Program-made: the position numbers and the translations under genes
Assembly: GCF_023630205.1 (NCBI RefSeq)
Contig: NZ_JALPRR010000003.1
Coordinates: 682,001 to 746,000, forward strand
Origin: Pontibacter ruber
Lineage (GTDB): Bacteria; Bacteroidota; Bacteroidia; Cytophagales; Hymenobacteraceae
Direction of reading: 5' to 3'
Length of the DNA stretch: 64,000 bases
Shown: positions 26,915 through 35,761 of the stretch, one piece after another
Position numbering within the stretch: position 1 is the first letter of the stretch
Layout: every line of letters starts with the position of its first letter
Notes under the pieces: generated by a model
The model's input: only the letters and a program-made list of their open reading frames with translations
Told to the model about the DNA's origin: nothing
Databases searched by the model: none

Positions 26915-27043
26915 GATGAGATGGTAGCTTTTGAAAGGATTATGCTATAGCTAAGCATACGAATATAAAGAGAAAATTACAGAAACCCGGGCAGTGGTTT
27001 TCGAAAGTATAGCAGCTACAAGTATAAATCTGATTAAAATAAA

Positions 27044-27077
27044 ATCCCCCGCCATACTTGTAGCTATAGCGGGGGAT
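27044..27077 (-). terminator. Terminator after hutH with alternative pairing
   Basis: ATCCCCCGC (27044-27052) pairs with GCGGGGGAT (27069-27077), and TATTTTA follows on the minus strand. The loop (ATACTTGTAGCT) can also pair with AGCTACAAGTAT at 27013-27024, giving a second, mutually exclusive fold. Confidence 0.75.
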
Positions 27078-27095
27078 CGGATGAAGAACTTTATA

Positions 27096-28613
27096 CTAGC
27101 ATGCGCTGCCTTCTGAAGCAGTCTGCAGCTTGTAACTGCGCAGGAAAGCAACAGCGCGTTGAATATCGTAGTGCAGCACCCGGTCAGCGGAAACAAACGG
27201 AACCTCCTGCCGGAAAGCAGCTACCATCTCTTCCAGCTCCGGCGAGGTGCGCTCCGGCCTACGGAAATCCAGTGCTTGTGCCGCATTGAATAGCTCGATA
27301 GCCAGCACCCGCTCTACGTTAAACACCACCTGCAGTGCTTTCGTAGCTGCGTTGGATCCCATGCTGACGTGGTCTTCCTGTCCGTTCGAAGATGGAATGG
27401 AGTCGATAGAGGCCGGGGTGCAAAACTGCTTTGTCTGACTTACGATGGAAGCGGCCGTGTACTGGCTGATCATGAATCCGGAATTCAAACCCGGCTCTGC
27501 TACCAGGAATTCCGGTAATCCGCGGGAACCGGAGATAAGCTGATAGGTTCTGCGCTCGGAGATACTTCCCAGTTCGGCCAGCGCAATGGCCATAAAATCC
27601 AGCGCCAGCGCCAGCGGCTGCCCGTGGAAGTTGCCCCCCGATATGATCTCGTCTTCTTCCGGAAAGATGTTCGGATTATCGGTAACAGAATTGATCTCCG
27701 TCAGGAAAACGTCCTCCGCATACTTCAGTGCATCTTTGGAGGCGCCGTGCACCTGCGGAATGCAGCGGAAAGAGTAAGGGTCCTGTACGTGCTTTTTGTC
27801 GCGACGGATCAACTCGCTGCCCTCCAGCAACTGCTGGATGGTGGCCGCCGTCTGCAGCTGCCCTTTGTGCGGACGGATCTGGTGAATGAGCGCGTTGAAT
27901 GGCTCGATGCGCCCGTCAAAAGCGTCTAAAGAGAGGGCACCCACCACATCGGCCTGGTGCGACAAGCGGCGGGCCTGCAGCAGCGCATATACTCCGTAGG
28001 CGCTCATAAACTGGGTGCCGTTGAGCAGCGCCAGGCCTTCTTTGGCTTTCAGGGCGATGGGCTGCCAGCTGAACATCTCCAGCACGTGCTCGCTGGCCAG
28101 CTTATACCCCTGGAAGTTAACCTCGCCAAGCCCGATGAGCGGGAGGCACAGGTGAGCCAATGGAGCCAGATCGCCGGATGCGCCTAGAGAGCCCTGCTGA
28201 TACACCACCGGGTATACATCGCGGTTGAAGAAATCTACCAGCCTTTTTACCGTTTGCAACTGCACCCCACTATGCCCATAGGCCAGGGACTGAATCTTGA
28301 GCAAAAGCATCAGTTTCACCACATCGGCCGGCACCTCTTCGCCTGTGCCACAGGCATGCGACATCATCAGGTTGCGCTGCAGCTGCTCCAGGTCGTTGTG
28401 CGAAATGCTGTTCTTGTATAGCGAACCAAAGCCGGTGTTGATGCCATAGATGCTTTTATCGGTGTTGGCTATTTTCTGGTGCAGGTAATTGTGGCAGCGC
28501 TGGATGCGCTCCTCTGCCTCCTGCGACAGCGCAAGGGTATACTTCTGCGTTAGGATCGTTTCGATTTGCTCCAGGCTCAGGTGCTGGCTGGAAATGTGGT
28601 GCACGTGGCTCAT
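27096..28613 (-). CDS. hutH: Histidine ammonia-lyase
   Basis: 505 residues, usual HAL length. It converts histidine to urocanate and ammonia. The MIO cofactor tripeptide Ala-Ser-Gly lies in GSLGASGDLAPLAHL (near residues 143-145). Other signs: the conserved N-terminal Tyr loop YGINTGFGSL, ALLNGTQFMSAYG, EINSVTDNPNIFPEEDEIISGGNFHGQPLALALDF and NGQEDHVSMGSNAATKAL, the Gln-Glu-Asp-His active-site set. The start lies 8 bp after the hisS stop, so both genes share a transcript. No other hut gene is in the window. Tyrosine ammonia-lyases share the fold, but the whole pattern fits HutH. Confidence 0.95.
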   Translation of the reverse strand: MSHVHHISSQHLSLEQIETILTQKYTLALSQEAEERIQRCHNYLHQKIANTDKSIYGINTGFGSLYKNSISHNDLEQLQRNLMMSHACGTGEEVPADVVKLMLLLKIQSLAYGHSGVQLQTVKRLVDFFNRDVYPVVYQQGSLGASGDLAPLAHLCLPLIGLGEVNFQGYKLASEHVLEMFSWQPIALKAKEGLALLNGTQFMSAYGVYALLQARRLSHQADVVGALSLDAFDGRIEPFNALIHQIRPHKGQLQTAATIQQLLEGSELIRRDKKHVQDPYSFRCIPQVHGASKDALKYAEDVFLTEINSVTDNPNIFPEEDEIISGGNFHGQPLALALDFMAIALAELGSISERRTYQLISGSRGLPEFLVAEPGLNSGFMISQYTAASIVSQTKQFCTPASIDSIPSSNGQEDHVSMGSNAATKALQVVFNVERVLAIELFNAAQALDFRRPERTSPELEEMVAAFRQEVPFVSADRVLHYDIQRAVAFLRSYKLQTASEGSAC

Positions 28614-28621
28614 GTTTCGCC

Positions 28622-30019
28622 TTAAGATTTCAGTTGGGCAATGATCTCGTCAATATATAGCTCGTCCTGCTCGCCTGTCTGCATGTCGCGCAGTTTCAGC
28701 TTGCCCGTCTCCATCTCCTCAGATCCTACCAGCAGCACAAACGGTATCTTTTTCTGGTCGGCATAGCTCATCTGTTTCTTAAGCTTGGCTGCCTCCGGGT
28801 ACAGTTCCGAAGCAATGCCGGCATCGCGCAGCTTCTGCAGCAGCGGCAACGCGTATTGCTCCGAAGCCTTATCAAACTGTACGATAAGCACTTTGGTGCC
28901 TACTTCAGCACTTACCGGGAACAGGTCCAGTTCTTCGAGCACGTCATAAATACGATCTACTCCGAAAGAGAAGCCAACGCCTGACACGCCCGGCAAACCG
29001 AACATGCCGGTCAGGTTATCGTAGCGGCCACCGCCGCTGATGCTGCCCATGCTTACGTTGTTCACCTTCACCTCGAAAATGCAGCCGGTGTAGTAGGAGA
29101 GGCCTCGGGCCAGGGTGGTGTCCAGCTGCAGGCGTGGTTTTCCGGAAGGGTTTTGTGTTACAAGGGCATAGCTGCCCAGTTGGTTCAGGTAGTTCCATAC
29201 TTCGCGCAGGTCTGCCAGGCCGCGGGCACCCTCGGCTGTTTCGCCAAGTATGGCTTGCAGTTGGTCCAGCAATTCCTCGTTAGAGCCTTCCAGCGAATAA
29301 AGCGGCTCCAGTTTGTCTACGGCTGTTTCGGCAATGCCACGCTGCAGCAGCTCCTTGCGCACGCCTTCGGCTCCGATCTTGTCCAGTTTGTCGATGGCTA
29401 CGCAGATGTCGCCTTCACGTCCTTTCTCGCCGATAGCTTCGGCGATGCCTGCCAGCACGCCACGATGGTTGATCTTGATCGTAAAATCGGTCAGCCCAAG
29501 CGTTGTCAGCACCTCATCGATCATCTGCACGATCTCCGCCTCGCACAGCAATGAGTTGGTACCTACCACATCGGCATCGCACTGGTAAAACTCGCGGTAA
29601 CGCCCTTTCTGCGGACGGTCGGCACGCCATACCGGCTGTATCTGGTAACGTTTGAACGGAAACGAGATTTCGTTGCGGTTCATTACCACAAAGCGGGCAA
29701 ACGGCACGGTCAGGTCATATCGTAACGCTTTCTCAGAGATCTTTCGCGTCAGGTGCTTGGAGCCCTGCTCTATATCATTAGCCGAGGTCTTGGTCAGGAA
29801 ATCGCCCGAATTCAGAATCTTAAAGATCAGCTGGTCGCCTTCTTCGCCATACTTTCCTGTTAGCACAGACAGCTGCTCCATCGCAGGTGTTTCGAGGGGC
29901 AGGTAGCCAAACTTCTCGAACGTACGCTTGATAACGTTGAAAATGTAGTTACGCTTGACCACGACAGCCGGGCCAAAATCGCGGGTTCCTTTCGGTATAG
30001 ATGGTTTTTCTTTGCTCAT
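28622..30019 (-). CDS. hisS: Histidyl-tRNA synthetase
   Basis: 465 residues, a class II aminoacyl-tRNA synthetase. Motif 1 region is SIPKGTRDFGPA, motif 2 is RYQIQPVWRADRPQKGRYREFYQCDADVVG, the histidine-binding loops are LARGLSYYTGCIFEV and SISGGGRYDNL, and motif 3 is GVSGVGFSFGVDRI. The C-terminal anticodon-binding domain begins KVLIVQFDKASEQYALPLLQKL. It starts 89 bp downstream of the polysaccharide locus end and leads hutH by 8 bp, an operon joining histidine charging and breakdown. No T-box or attenuator is visible before it. Confidence 0.97.
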   Translation of the reverse strand: MSKEKPSIPKGTRDFGPAVVVKRNYIFNVIKRTFEKFGYLPLETPAMEQLSVLTGKYGEEGDQLIFKILNSGDFLTKTSANDIEQGSKHLTRKISEKALRYDLTVPFARFVVMNRNEISFPFKRYQIQPVWRADRPQKGRYREFYQCDADVVGTNSLLCEAEIVQMIDEVLTTLGLTDFTIKINHRGVLAGIAEAIGEKGREGDICVAIDKLDKIGAEGVRKELLQRGIAETAVDKLEPLYSLEGSNEELLDQLQAILGETAEGARGLADLREVWNYLNQLGSYALVTQNPSGKPRLQLDTTLARGLSYYTGCIFEVKVNNVSMGSISGGGRYDNLTGMFGLPGVSGVGFSFGVDRIYDVLEELDLFPVSAEVGTKVLIVQFDKASEQYALPLLQKLRDAGIASELYPEAAKLKKQMSYADQKKIPFVLLVGSEEMETGKLKLRDMQTGEQDELYIDEIIAQLKS

Positions 30020-30108
30020 GCCTTATACTTATACCTGCGAAGTTAGTAAAACACGAGCAAATGCGGGAACTGTAGTGAAAAGTAAAGTGCTGCGACGGTA
30101 TTGTTTGC

Positions 30109-31491
30109 TTAAAAAGCGCTGTCGTCACCACGCAGCATGTTATATACGGTGTAAAAGATGATCTTCAGGTCGAGCAGAAAAGTCCAGTTCTCGAGGTAGA
30201 AGATATCGAGTTTGACGCGGCCACGAATCTGGTATGCTTCTGTTGTATCGCCCCGGTAACCACGTACTTGGGAAAGTCCGGTTATACCTGGTTTTACAAA
30301 GTGCCTCACCATGTACTTCTCGGCCACCATGGCATACTCCTCGTTCACTTTGAGCATGTGGGGGCGGGGACCAACTACAGACATATCGCCCATTAATACA
30401 TTAAAGAACTGAGGAAGCTCATCCAAGCTAGTCTTTCTTAGGAATGCCCCAATCGGAGTAATACGGGAGTCACCCCTGCGGGCAAGGAGTGAGTTTGCTT
30501 CGGAGTTTACATACATGGTCCGGAGCTTAAAGCAGTTAAAGGTTTTGTAATCTATACCTGATCGCTCCTGCCTAAAAAATATAGGACCTTTTGAACCGAG
30601 CATAATCAATATAGCTAGTACAGGCAATAGCCAGGACAATAAGAGTATAATGACAGTCAGCGAAAAAAAGATGTCGAATGTTCTTTTGATAGCTTTATTG
30701 ATGACATCATCAAGGGGTATTGATCTTAGTGTAAGCACTGGCAGCACATCATTAAGATCTACTTTCAGATTCCTGAACGGGAAACTATTGGGCTCTGGAA
30801 GAAACTTCATCCGAATCAGATGATCCTCAACAAAATCAATTAGGCGTTCTACCTGCTCTTTTGTTAGGTCAAACGGACAACAGTAGATTTCGTCTACTTC
30901 ATTCTCCAGTACAAACTGCTCTACCTGCGCTATACTTCCTATAGCCTTGGGAGCAAGTAAAACATTGTCATCAAAGTACCCCAGGAACTTATAACCATAC
31001 TCCGGGTGTGATTTAAAAAAATGCTCCAGCTCTTCTGCCAGCTCACTGTAACCAACTACAATAACCCTGCGGTTATTGTAGCCTAAGCGCCTGTAGTAAC
31101 GCAAAGCGATAAGAACCGAAGCCCGCCACAGTATCAAGAGTAACACCAGAATGCTATAGTGTGCAAACAGGAAAGGACGGGTAAAAGCTTCTATGCCTGC
31201 TATATTGAGGATAGCTTCTGTCAGCAGAATATAGAGTAGAATTACTTTGAGAGCGTCCAATATGACACTAGCTGTGCTGATGACGCGGAAGAACTTGTAA
31301 GTATTAAGTAAGTATGCGCATCCTAACCATACAAGTATGGAATAAAAAGTAAAATCAAGGTGACTACCAGCGAGAAAGCCTTGGAAGGTGCCGTCCACAA
31401 AGCAATAAGCCGTGGCAGAGGCAACAGCTACAGCAACTGTGTCTCCTGTTACATGGATGAGTTTTATATATTTTGAGTAGTAACTGGGCAT
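30109..31491 (-). CDS. Undecaprenyl-phosphate glucose phosphotransferase-type initiating enzyme
   Basis: 460 residues of the WbaP/WcaJ/CpsE class. Four or five N-terminal membrane helices (to about 130) are followed by a CoA-binding-like Rossmann region (RRVIVVGYSELAEELEHFF) and a last helix (FFSLTVIILLLSWLLPVLAILIML). The bacterial sugar-transferase domain then shows IFFRQERSGIDYKTFNCFKLRTM, RKTSLDELPQFFNVLMGDMSVVGPRPHM, KPGITGLSQVRGY and KLDIFYLENWTFLLDLKIIFYT. It attaches the first sugar-1-phosphate to undecaprenyl phosphate on the inner leaflet and so starts each repeat unit. It is the last gene of the minus-strand polysaccharide operon. Confidence 0.93.
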   Translation of the reverse strand: MPSYYSKYIKLIHVTGDTVAVAVASATAYCFVDGTFQGFLAGSHLDFTFYSILVWLGCAYLLNTYKFFRVISTASVILDALKVILLYILLTEAILNIAGIEAFTRPFLFAHYSILVLLLILWRASVLIALRYYRRLGYNNRRVIVVGYSELAEELEHFFKSHPEYGYKFLGYFDDNVLLAPKAIGSIAQVEQFVLENEVDEIYCCPFDLTKEQVERLIDFVEDHLIRMKFLPEPNSFPFRNLKVDLNDVLPVLTLRSIPLDDVINKAIKRTFDIFFSLTVIILLLSWLLPVLAILIMLGSKGPIFFRQERSGIDYKTFNCFKLRTMYVNSEANSLLARRGDSRITPIGAFLRKTSLDELPQFFNVLMGDMSVVGPRPHMLKVNEEYAMVAEKYMVRHFVKPGITGLSQVRGYRGDTTEAYQIRGRVKLDIFYLENWTFLLDLKIIFYTVYNMLRGDDSAF

Positions 31492-31532
31492 TGATGTTCC
31501 CTAGTAAGAAGTGCGAAAATACATCATTTGCC

Positions 31533-32837
31533 CTAAAAATTAGAATTGTTTAATATTTTTTCTGTTGCTGTACTTTGCAACAATAAGAATAAAAAGAAAC
31601 AAATAAATATTATTCCCTGTGCACTTCCCAGTAAAGATTCTGTAAGAGCGCAAAACATGATTAGCAAAGTGAAACTAGCTAAAAGCCAGCTTTTTCTTTG
31701 TTTGGCAAGGTATAATGGGTATAAAAAACAAGCCAAGAGAATAAAAAGAGCAGGTATACCAAGGCCTACCGTTGTTGAAAGGTATTGATTGTGTGGATCA
31801 AATCTATGTTGTGCCGCATAGGTGAAATTTCTTCTCTTATAGGCCTCCACCATTTCATTTTTTACATCGCCGGTGCCTACGCCAAAGAGAGGATGTTCTT
31901 TGATCAAATCAAAGGCACACACCCATTTGGCCAGTCTTAAATTAAGACCATTCCATTTGGTATCGCTGTCTGCTCCGGAAAAGTGATAAACCTCCTCTGT
32001 GTTTGAGAAGTCGTATGTTACGTTGTGCAGGCTCTTAAAACGCGCTATAGTTTGGGGAAATACCACTGAAAGCGTTGCTATAAAAGCAAAGAGAAGGGCA
32101 ATGAGTATAACCGAATATTTTAACTTCCCATACCTGATTCCTGCTGCTACAAGTGTTATTATAAGAATAAGCAGCAAAGCTATCAGAGAGGCTCTTGTTG
32201 CCAGCAGGAAAAGTATCAGCAACAGAAAAACAATGCCTGCTACCGTTAACACCTTTTGTTTTGTGGCGATGCCTTTAAAACTAGAAAAAAGATAGTTTAC
32301 CAGTATAAGAATTGAAGTGGCTACATAAATTGCATAATAGACAGCCCTTTTCTGCATAATGGATACAAGGCCATCACTGAAAAAATAATTAAAATCGTTC
32401 TTCTTAAGAACAACGAAGGACTGGTAAATGAGAGCGACCAGGCTGCACAGCACACAAGCAATAGCAAAGTATAGCAGCACCTTTTTAAGGTTTTCTATTT
32501 TGATAGAGGCTGAACCCAGCACCAGGGGGAAGACCAAAAGAGGAGCCTTTGTTTCCAAGCTTTTAAAACCTGCCCTAATGTCTTCGGTGTAAAATACCCC
32601 GATCAGGTACAGCAGGAAAAGAATGAAAAAAGGTATGGTAACCAGGTTAGCTCTCAGTCTGTGGTATTTTTCTGAAAATTTGCCTTCAAACACCCAAACT
32701 GATGCTAGCAGTATAACAGCCAGGTTGGTCAGATCTCTGCCGGGAGAAAACAGAGAAACAGCAACAAACAGGAGACAGAAGAAATAAGCTTTCTGTATCA
32801 CATGCTCTTTGTCAGGAAATGTAAGAAGTCCTTTCAT
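31533..32837 (-). CDS. O-antigen ligase/polymerase (Wzy/WaaL-like) membrane protein
   Basis: 434 residues with about ten to twelve membrane helices. The Wzy_C/O-antigen-ligase signature is the periplasmic loop ending FDPHNQYLSTTVGLGIPALFILL, preceded by KEHPLFGVGTGDVK. These enzymes polymerise lipid-linked repeat units or ligate the chain to an acceptor. A second similar protein lies at 33624-34814, so one may be polymerase and one ligase; the sequence alone does not say which. Start overlaps the preceding GT2 gene by 4 bases. DNA is AT-rich. Confidence 0.85.
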   Translation of the reverse strand: MKGLLTFPDKEHVIQKAYFFCLLFVAVSLFSPGRDLTNLAVILLASVWVFEGKFSEKYHRLRANLVTIPFFILFLLYLIGVFYTEDIRAGFKSLETKAPLLVFPLVLGSASIKIENLKKVLLYFAIACVLCSLVALIYQSFVVLKKNDFNYFFSDGLVSIMQKRAVYYAIYVATSILILVNYLFSSFKGIATKQKVLTVAGIVFLLLILFLLATRASLIALLLILIITLVAAGIRYGKLKYSVILIALLFAFIATLSVVFPQTIARFKSLHNVTYDFSNTEEVYHFSGADSDTKWNGLNLRLAKWVCAFDLIKEHPLFGVGTGDVKNEMVEAYKRRNFTYAAQHRFDPHNQYLSTTVGLGIPALFILLACFLYPLYLAKQRKSWLLASFTLLIMFCALTESLLGSAQGIIFICFFLFLLLQSTATEKILNNSNF

Positions 32838-33634
32838 CTAAAAAGTAAAGCTTTTGCTTTTGCCACTACACTGTAGGGTAACGCACGCAGGACAATGTTT
32901 CTGATTAAACCCAGTACAAAGAAAGGAGAGGCCGTCCGATTATCAAGCAGTATCCTTATTTTACTTTTTAGTTGAATAGTACGTTTTGTATGTGAAATGC
33001 CGTTAGGGTTTATCTCACAATAAGTTAAGACTTCCGGGATAATATGTGTTTTATACTTTTGAGTGAATCTGAAAAAAAAAGCATAATCTTCGGCCGCTTT
33101 GTAGTTCAACGGGTACAATCCTATCTCATGTAAGGCAGCTGTGCGGAACATAACCGATGGGTGTATAAAACTACATTTCAGGTACATGTTGTTTATGATA
33201 TCATCATGATTGGCCGGTGCCCTGTAAACATAAATTTTTTTTCCCTGTTCATTCACAAACTCTACCCATGAGCCGATCAGGTAAACATCCGGGTGACTAT
33301 CAAGGTATTGCTTTTGTTTTATCAAACGGGTAGGAGCACAGGTATCGCCGCAGTCTAGTCTTGCCACATATTTGTTCTGCATGTGCTCCTGAATATACTT
33401 CAAGCCATTGTTCAAGGTATTCTCTATGCCTTCATTTTCAGGATTGTACAGGAAATGAAGGCTTAAGCTTTCAGAAAATAACTGATAAAGCTTTGCCTCA
33501 TCGGGTTTAACAGCGCTGCCATCATCTACCACCAGCACATCCACAGGAAAAGGAGCCTCTATACTTCGTAAAGAATTCTCCAGGCCGGCTGGGTTATTAT
33601 AATGAGGGATTAAAACTACAATATCATTCAACAT
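32834..33634 (-). CDS. Glycosyltransferase family 2
   Basis: 266 residues. VVLIPHYNNPAGLENSLRSI, VDVLVVDDGSA and YVARLDCGDTCAPTRLIKQKQYLDSHPDVYLIGSWVEF follow the GT-A core; the metal site is written DCGD, a variant of the usual DADD. SFIHPSVMFRTAALHEIGLYPLNYKAAEDYAFFFRF holds the conserved ED pair near the catalytic site. Sugar specificity unknown. ATGA-type overlap with the downstream polymerase-like gene and an 11-base overlap with the upstream one show tight translational coupling. Confidence 0.88.
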   Translation of the reverse strand: MLNDIVVLIPHYNNPAGLENSLRSIEAPFPVDVLVVDDGSAVKPDEAKLYQLFSESLSLHFLYNPENEGIENTLNNGLKYIQEHMQNKYVARLDCGDTCAPTRLIKQKQYLDSHPDVYLIGSWVEFVNEQGKKIYVYRAPANHDDIINNMYLKCSFIHPSVMFRTAALHEIGLYPLNYKAAEDYAFFFRFTQKYKTHIIPEVLTYCEINPNGISHTKRTIQLKSKIRILLDNRTASPFFVLGLIRNIVLRALPYSVVAKAKALLFR

Positions 33635-34814
33635 CTGCTAGCAGCTTTTGTTTGTTTGATTCAATTCTTAAAAACAGGCCCATAAATAACCAGATCATAG
33701 CATCAGTGCCTCTGAACTGAATAAGTGATGCGATAAAATAAACCAGCAGAATAATGGCCAATGGATTACTAAGCCGTGATTTAAAAGCCTTTTTACTGAT
33801 GTTGTATACCGATATCAGGTATAACAGTAGACCTATAATGCCAAATTCCAGCAGGAGTTGCATGTACAGGTTGTGCAAATTGTCTTCCGGGTAATCATTA
33901 CCTGAGATAGACTCAATGGCATACATTCCGTTGCCAGCTCCATAACCTAAAAATTTACTGTCCCAAAGTGCAGTGCCATAGTAGCGCCACATGGCAAACC
34001 TTCCAGCCATTCCTTTGTCTGAGCTACCCCCAAACTCTGCAAAACGCCTCAGAGCATAAACTTTTTCAGACAGACTCTCAAGGTCAACTAAAATAATAAA
34101 AGCCAAAGCAGCTGAAAATGCCATTGCAACAATAGCTTGCCTTTCTTTTTTTGAGGTAGCAGCAGAAATAAACTTAAAGCCTGCCACCAATAGCGCAATC
34201 ACAACACCGACACGGGAAGCATAAATTATGCTGATGGAGAGGGTTGTAGCAAGTAAAATATAAAACAGTTTTTTTTTGTTGATAAAAAGCGCTGTATTCA
34301 AGCCTATCCATGTAGCTTCTAGGTTCACTCCCCCGCCATAAATAGTATAAATATTCGGGTGACCATCAGGGGCTTTCATAAAACTGCGTATTTCAGGTAT
34401 ATGAAAAAAAAGCTTTCCCACAATTATCGCAAATACTCCTAAGGCTACCTTTTGCAATAGCTTTAGCACCTGTTCCCTATCAAAAGAAGATGCCACATAA
34501 TACCCTATATAGAAGGTGTAAAAAGCAAATAGGTGGTTAATCAGGACACGATTAAAAGGGTAAAAAATAAAAAGCAGCAATGAAATCAATGTAATACCTA
34601 TAAAATAATGCCACACATAACTTGGGACCTTTGGCAGCCCCTTGTTGATGCGTAACAAGACACATGGAATAAACAGTAAGGAAAAAAGATGGTATAGCTT
34701 CACCATTGACTCCTCCTCAGCGCCCATCCAACCTTTTATCGAAAGTGTCTGCAGGTTAAGGAAGAGAAAGAATAAAATAAAAAAGAAGCTAAGGAAATTT
34801 ATAGTTGATCGCAT
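33624..34814 (-). CDS. O-antigen polymerase-like membrane protein
   Basis: 396 residues, about ten hydrophobic segments. A GYGAGNGMYAIESISGNDYPEDNLHNLYMQLLLEFGIIGLLLYL segment carries the Wzy_C-type His in DNLHNLYMQ. It has no long periplasmic domain. It probably polymerises flipped repeat units (Wzy), while its neighbour at 31533-32837 may ligate them, or the reverse. The coding strand is very AT-rich with long lysine and phenylalanine runs, as is common for Wzy genes. Confidence 0.82.
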   Translation of the reverse strand: MRSTINFLSFFFILFFLFLNLQTLSIKGWMGAEEESMVKLYHLFSLLFIPCVLLRINKGLPKVPSYVWHYFIGITLISLLLFIFYPFNRVLINHLFAFYTFYIGYYVASSFDREQVLKLLQKVALGVFAIIVGKLFFHIPEIRSFMKAPDGHPNIYTIYGGGVNLEATWIGLNTALFINKKKLFYILLATTLSISIIYASRVGVVIALLVAGFKFISAATSKKERQAIVAMAFSAALAFIILVDLESLSEKVYALRRFAEFGGSSDKGMAGRFAMWRYYGTALWDSKFLGYGAGNGMYAIESISGNDYPEDNLHNLYMQLLLEFGIIGLLLYLISVYNISKKAFKSRLSNPLAIILLVYFIASLIQFRGTDAMIWLFMGLFLRIESNKQKLLADVE

Positions 34815-34888
34815 TATTGCTTATAAATTATCCGCTTTCTAGGAATGATTTTAAGTAAATTCAACTTATTGCGCCTTGTTGATAGTTT

Positions 34889-35755
34889 TTAATACTGTCG
34901 CTTTATAGGAGAAAGATGTTTACGATACAGTTTATTAATAAAAGACAACGGTGTTCGCGACAAAGTAACATATGCAGTACGCCGGAGCACTTGCCAGTAA
35001 AAATAAAACTGATTGGTGATTTTATTACCTAACACATCGTTCTTTACCTGCAAGACCTCTCTATAACATGCAATCACATTAGAGGAAGCACCCCCATGAC
35101 GCATGTTAGTAATAACACCATCTACATATATAAAAGTGGCTCCTGCTTTGTAGAACCGGAGCAGGAGGTGGTAATCCATTGCTAGTTTGAAGTTTAAGTT
35201 AAACACGCCATACTTGTGGTAAAGGCTGCTGCTTACAAAAACTGTTGGGTGGTTGAGACTCATTTCAAAAGGCAAAAAGTGCAGGTTAGGTGCTGCCTGT
35301 ACATCTTTACTGCCATCTAAATTCCAGTACTGCAGACTTCCATATAGTACGCTGTCTGGCTGGTAGCGACTCACAATGCGGGCTACAGCATCTGGTTCAT
35401 ACCAGTCGTCAGCATTCAGGATGCCGACCAACTCGCCTGTTGCCAGGGCAACTCCTTTATTGAAAGCGTCACTTATTCCTTTGTCAGGTTCACTCTTCCA
35501 GTAGGCAATTTGGTCATCGTACTTTCTCAAAATTGATAATGTACCATCGCTTGAACCGCCGTCAACAACAATGTATTCAATGTTTGGATAAGTTTGGGCA
35601 AGTACACTGTTGATAGTGTGCTCTAAAAACTTTTCACCGTTGTAAACAACAGTTATAATAGAAACTAATATTCCTGATCTGGTTTTGTTCCCCTTTAAAC
35701 GGTAGCCGCCTTCCTGTATAAAATTCATGTAGTAAAGTTCTGAAAAAATATACAA
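34889..35755 (-). CDS. Glycosyltransferase family 2, WcaE-like
   Basis: 288 residues, or 279 if the ATG at 35728 is used; the first nine residues look less conserved. VSIITVVYNGEKFLEHTINSVLAQTYPNIEYIVVDGGSSDGT is the classic GT2 start, YWKSEPDKGISDAFNKGVALATGELVGILNADDWYEPDAV gives the DxD metal site. LNHPTVFVSSSLYHKYGVFNLNFKLAMDYHLLLRF follows. This resembles colanic-acid-type WcaE and related enzymes; sugar unknown. It starts 6 bp after the stop of the GT4 gene upstream. Confidence 0.88.
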   Translation of the reverse strand: MYIFSELYYMNFIQEGGYRLKGNKTRSGILVSIITVVYNGEKFLEHTINSVLAQTYPNIEYIVVDGGSSDGTLSILRKYDDQIAYWKSEPDKGISDAFNKGVALATGELVGILNADDWYEPDAVARIVSRYQPDSVLYGSLQYWNLDGSKDVQAAPNLHFLPFEMSLNHPTVFVSSSLYHKYGVFNLNFKLAMDYHLLLRFYKAGATFIYVDGVITNMRHGGASSNVIACYREVLQVKNDVLGNKITNQFYFYWQVLRRTAYVTLSRTPLSFINKLYRKHLSPIKRQY

Positions 35756-35761
35756 CGCTGC

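Noticed and set aside
28614..30108. T-box or histidine attenuator around hisS-hutH
   Set aside because: No His-codon-rich leader peptide or T-box core is seen in the 89-bp gap before hisS or the 8-bp gap before hutH.
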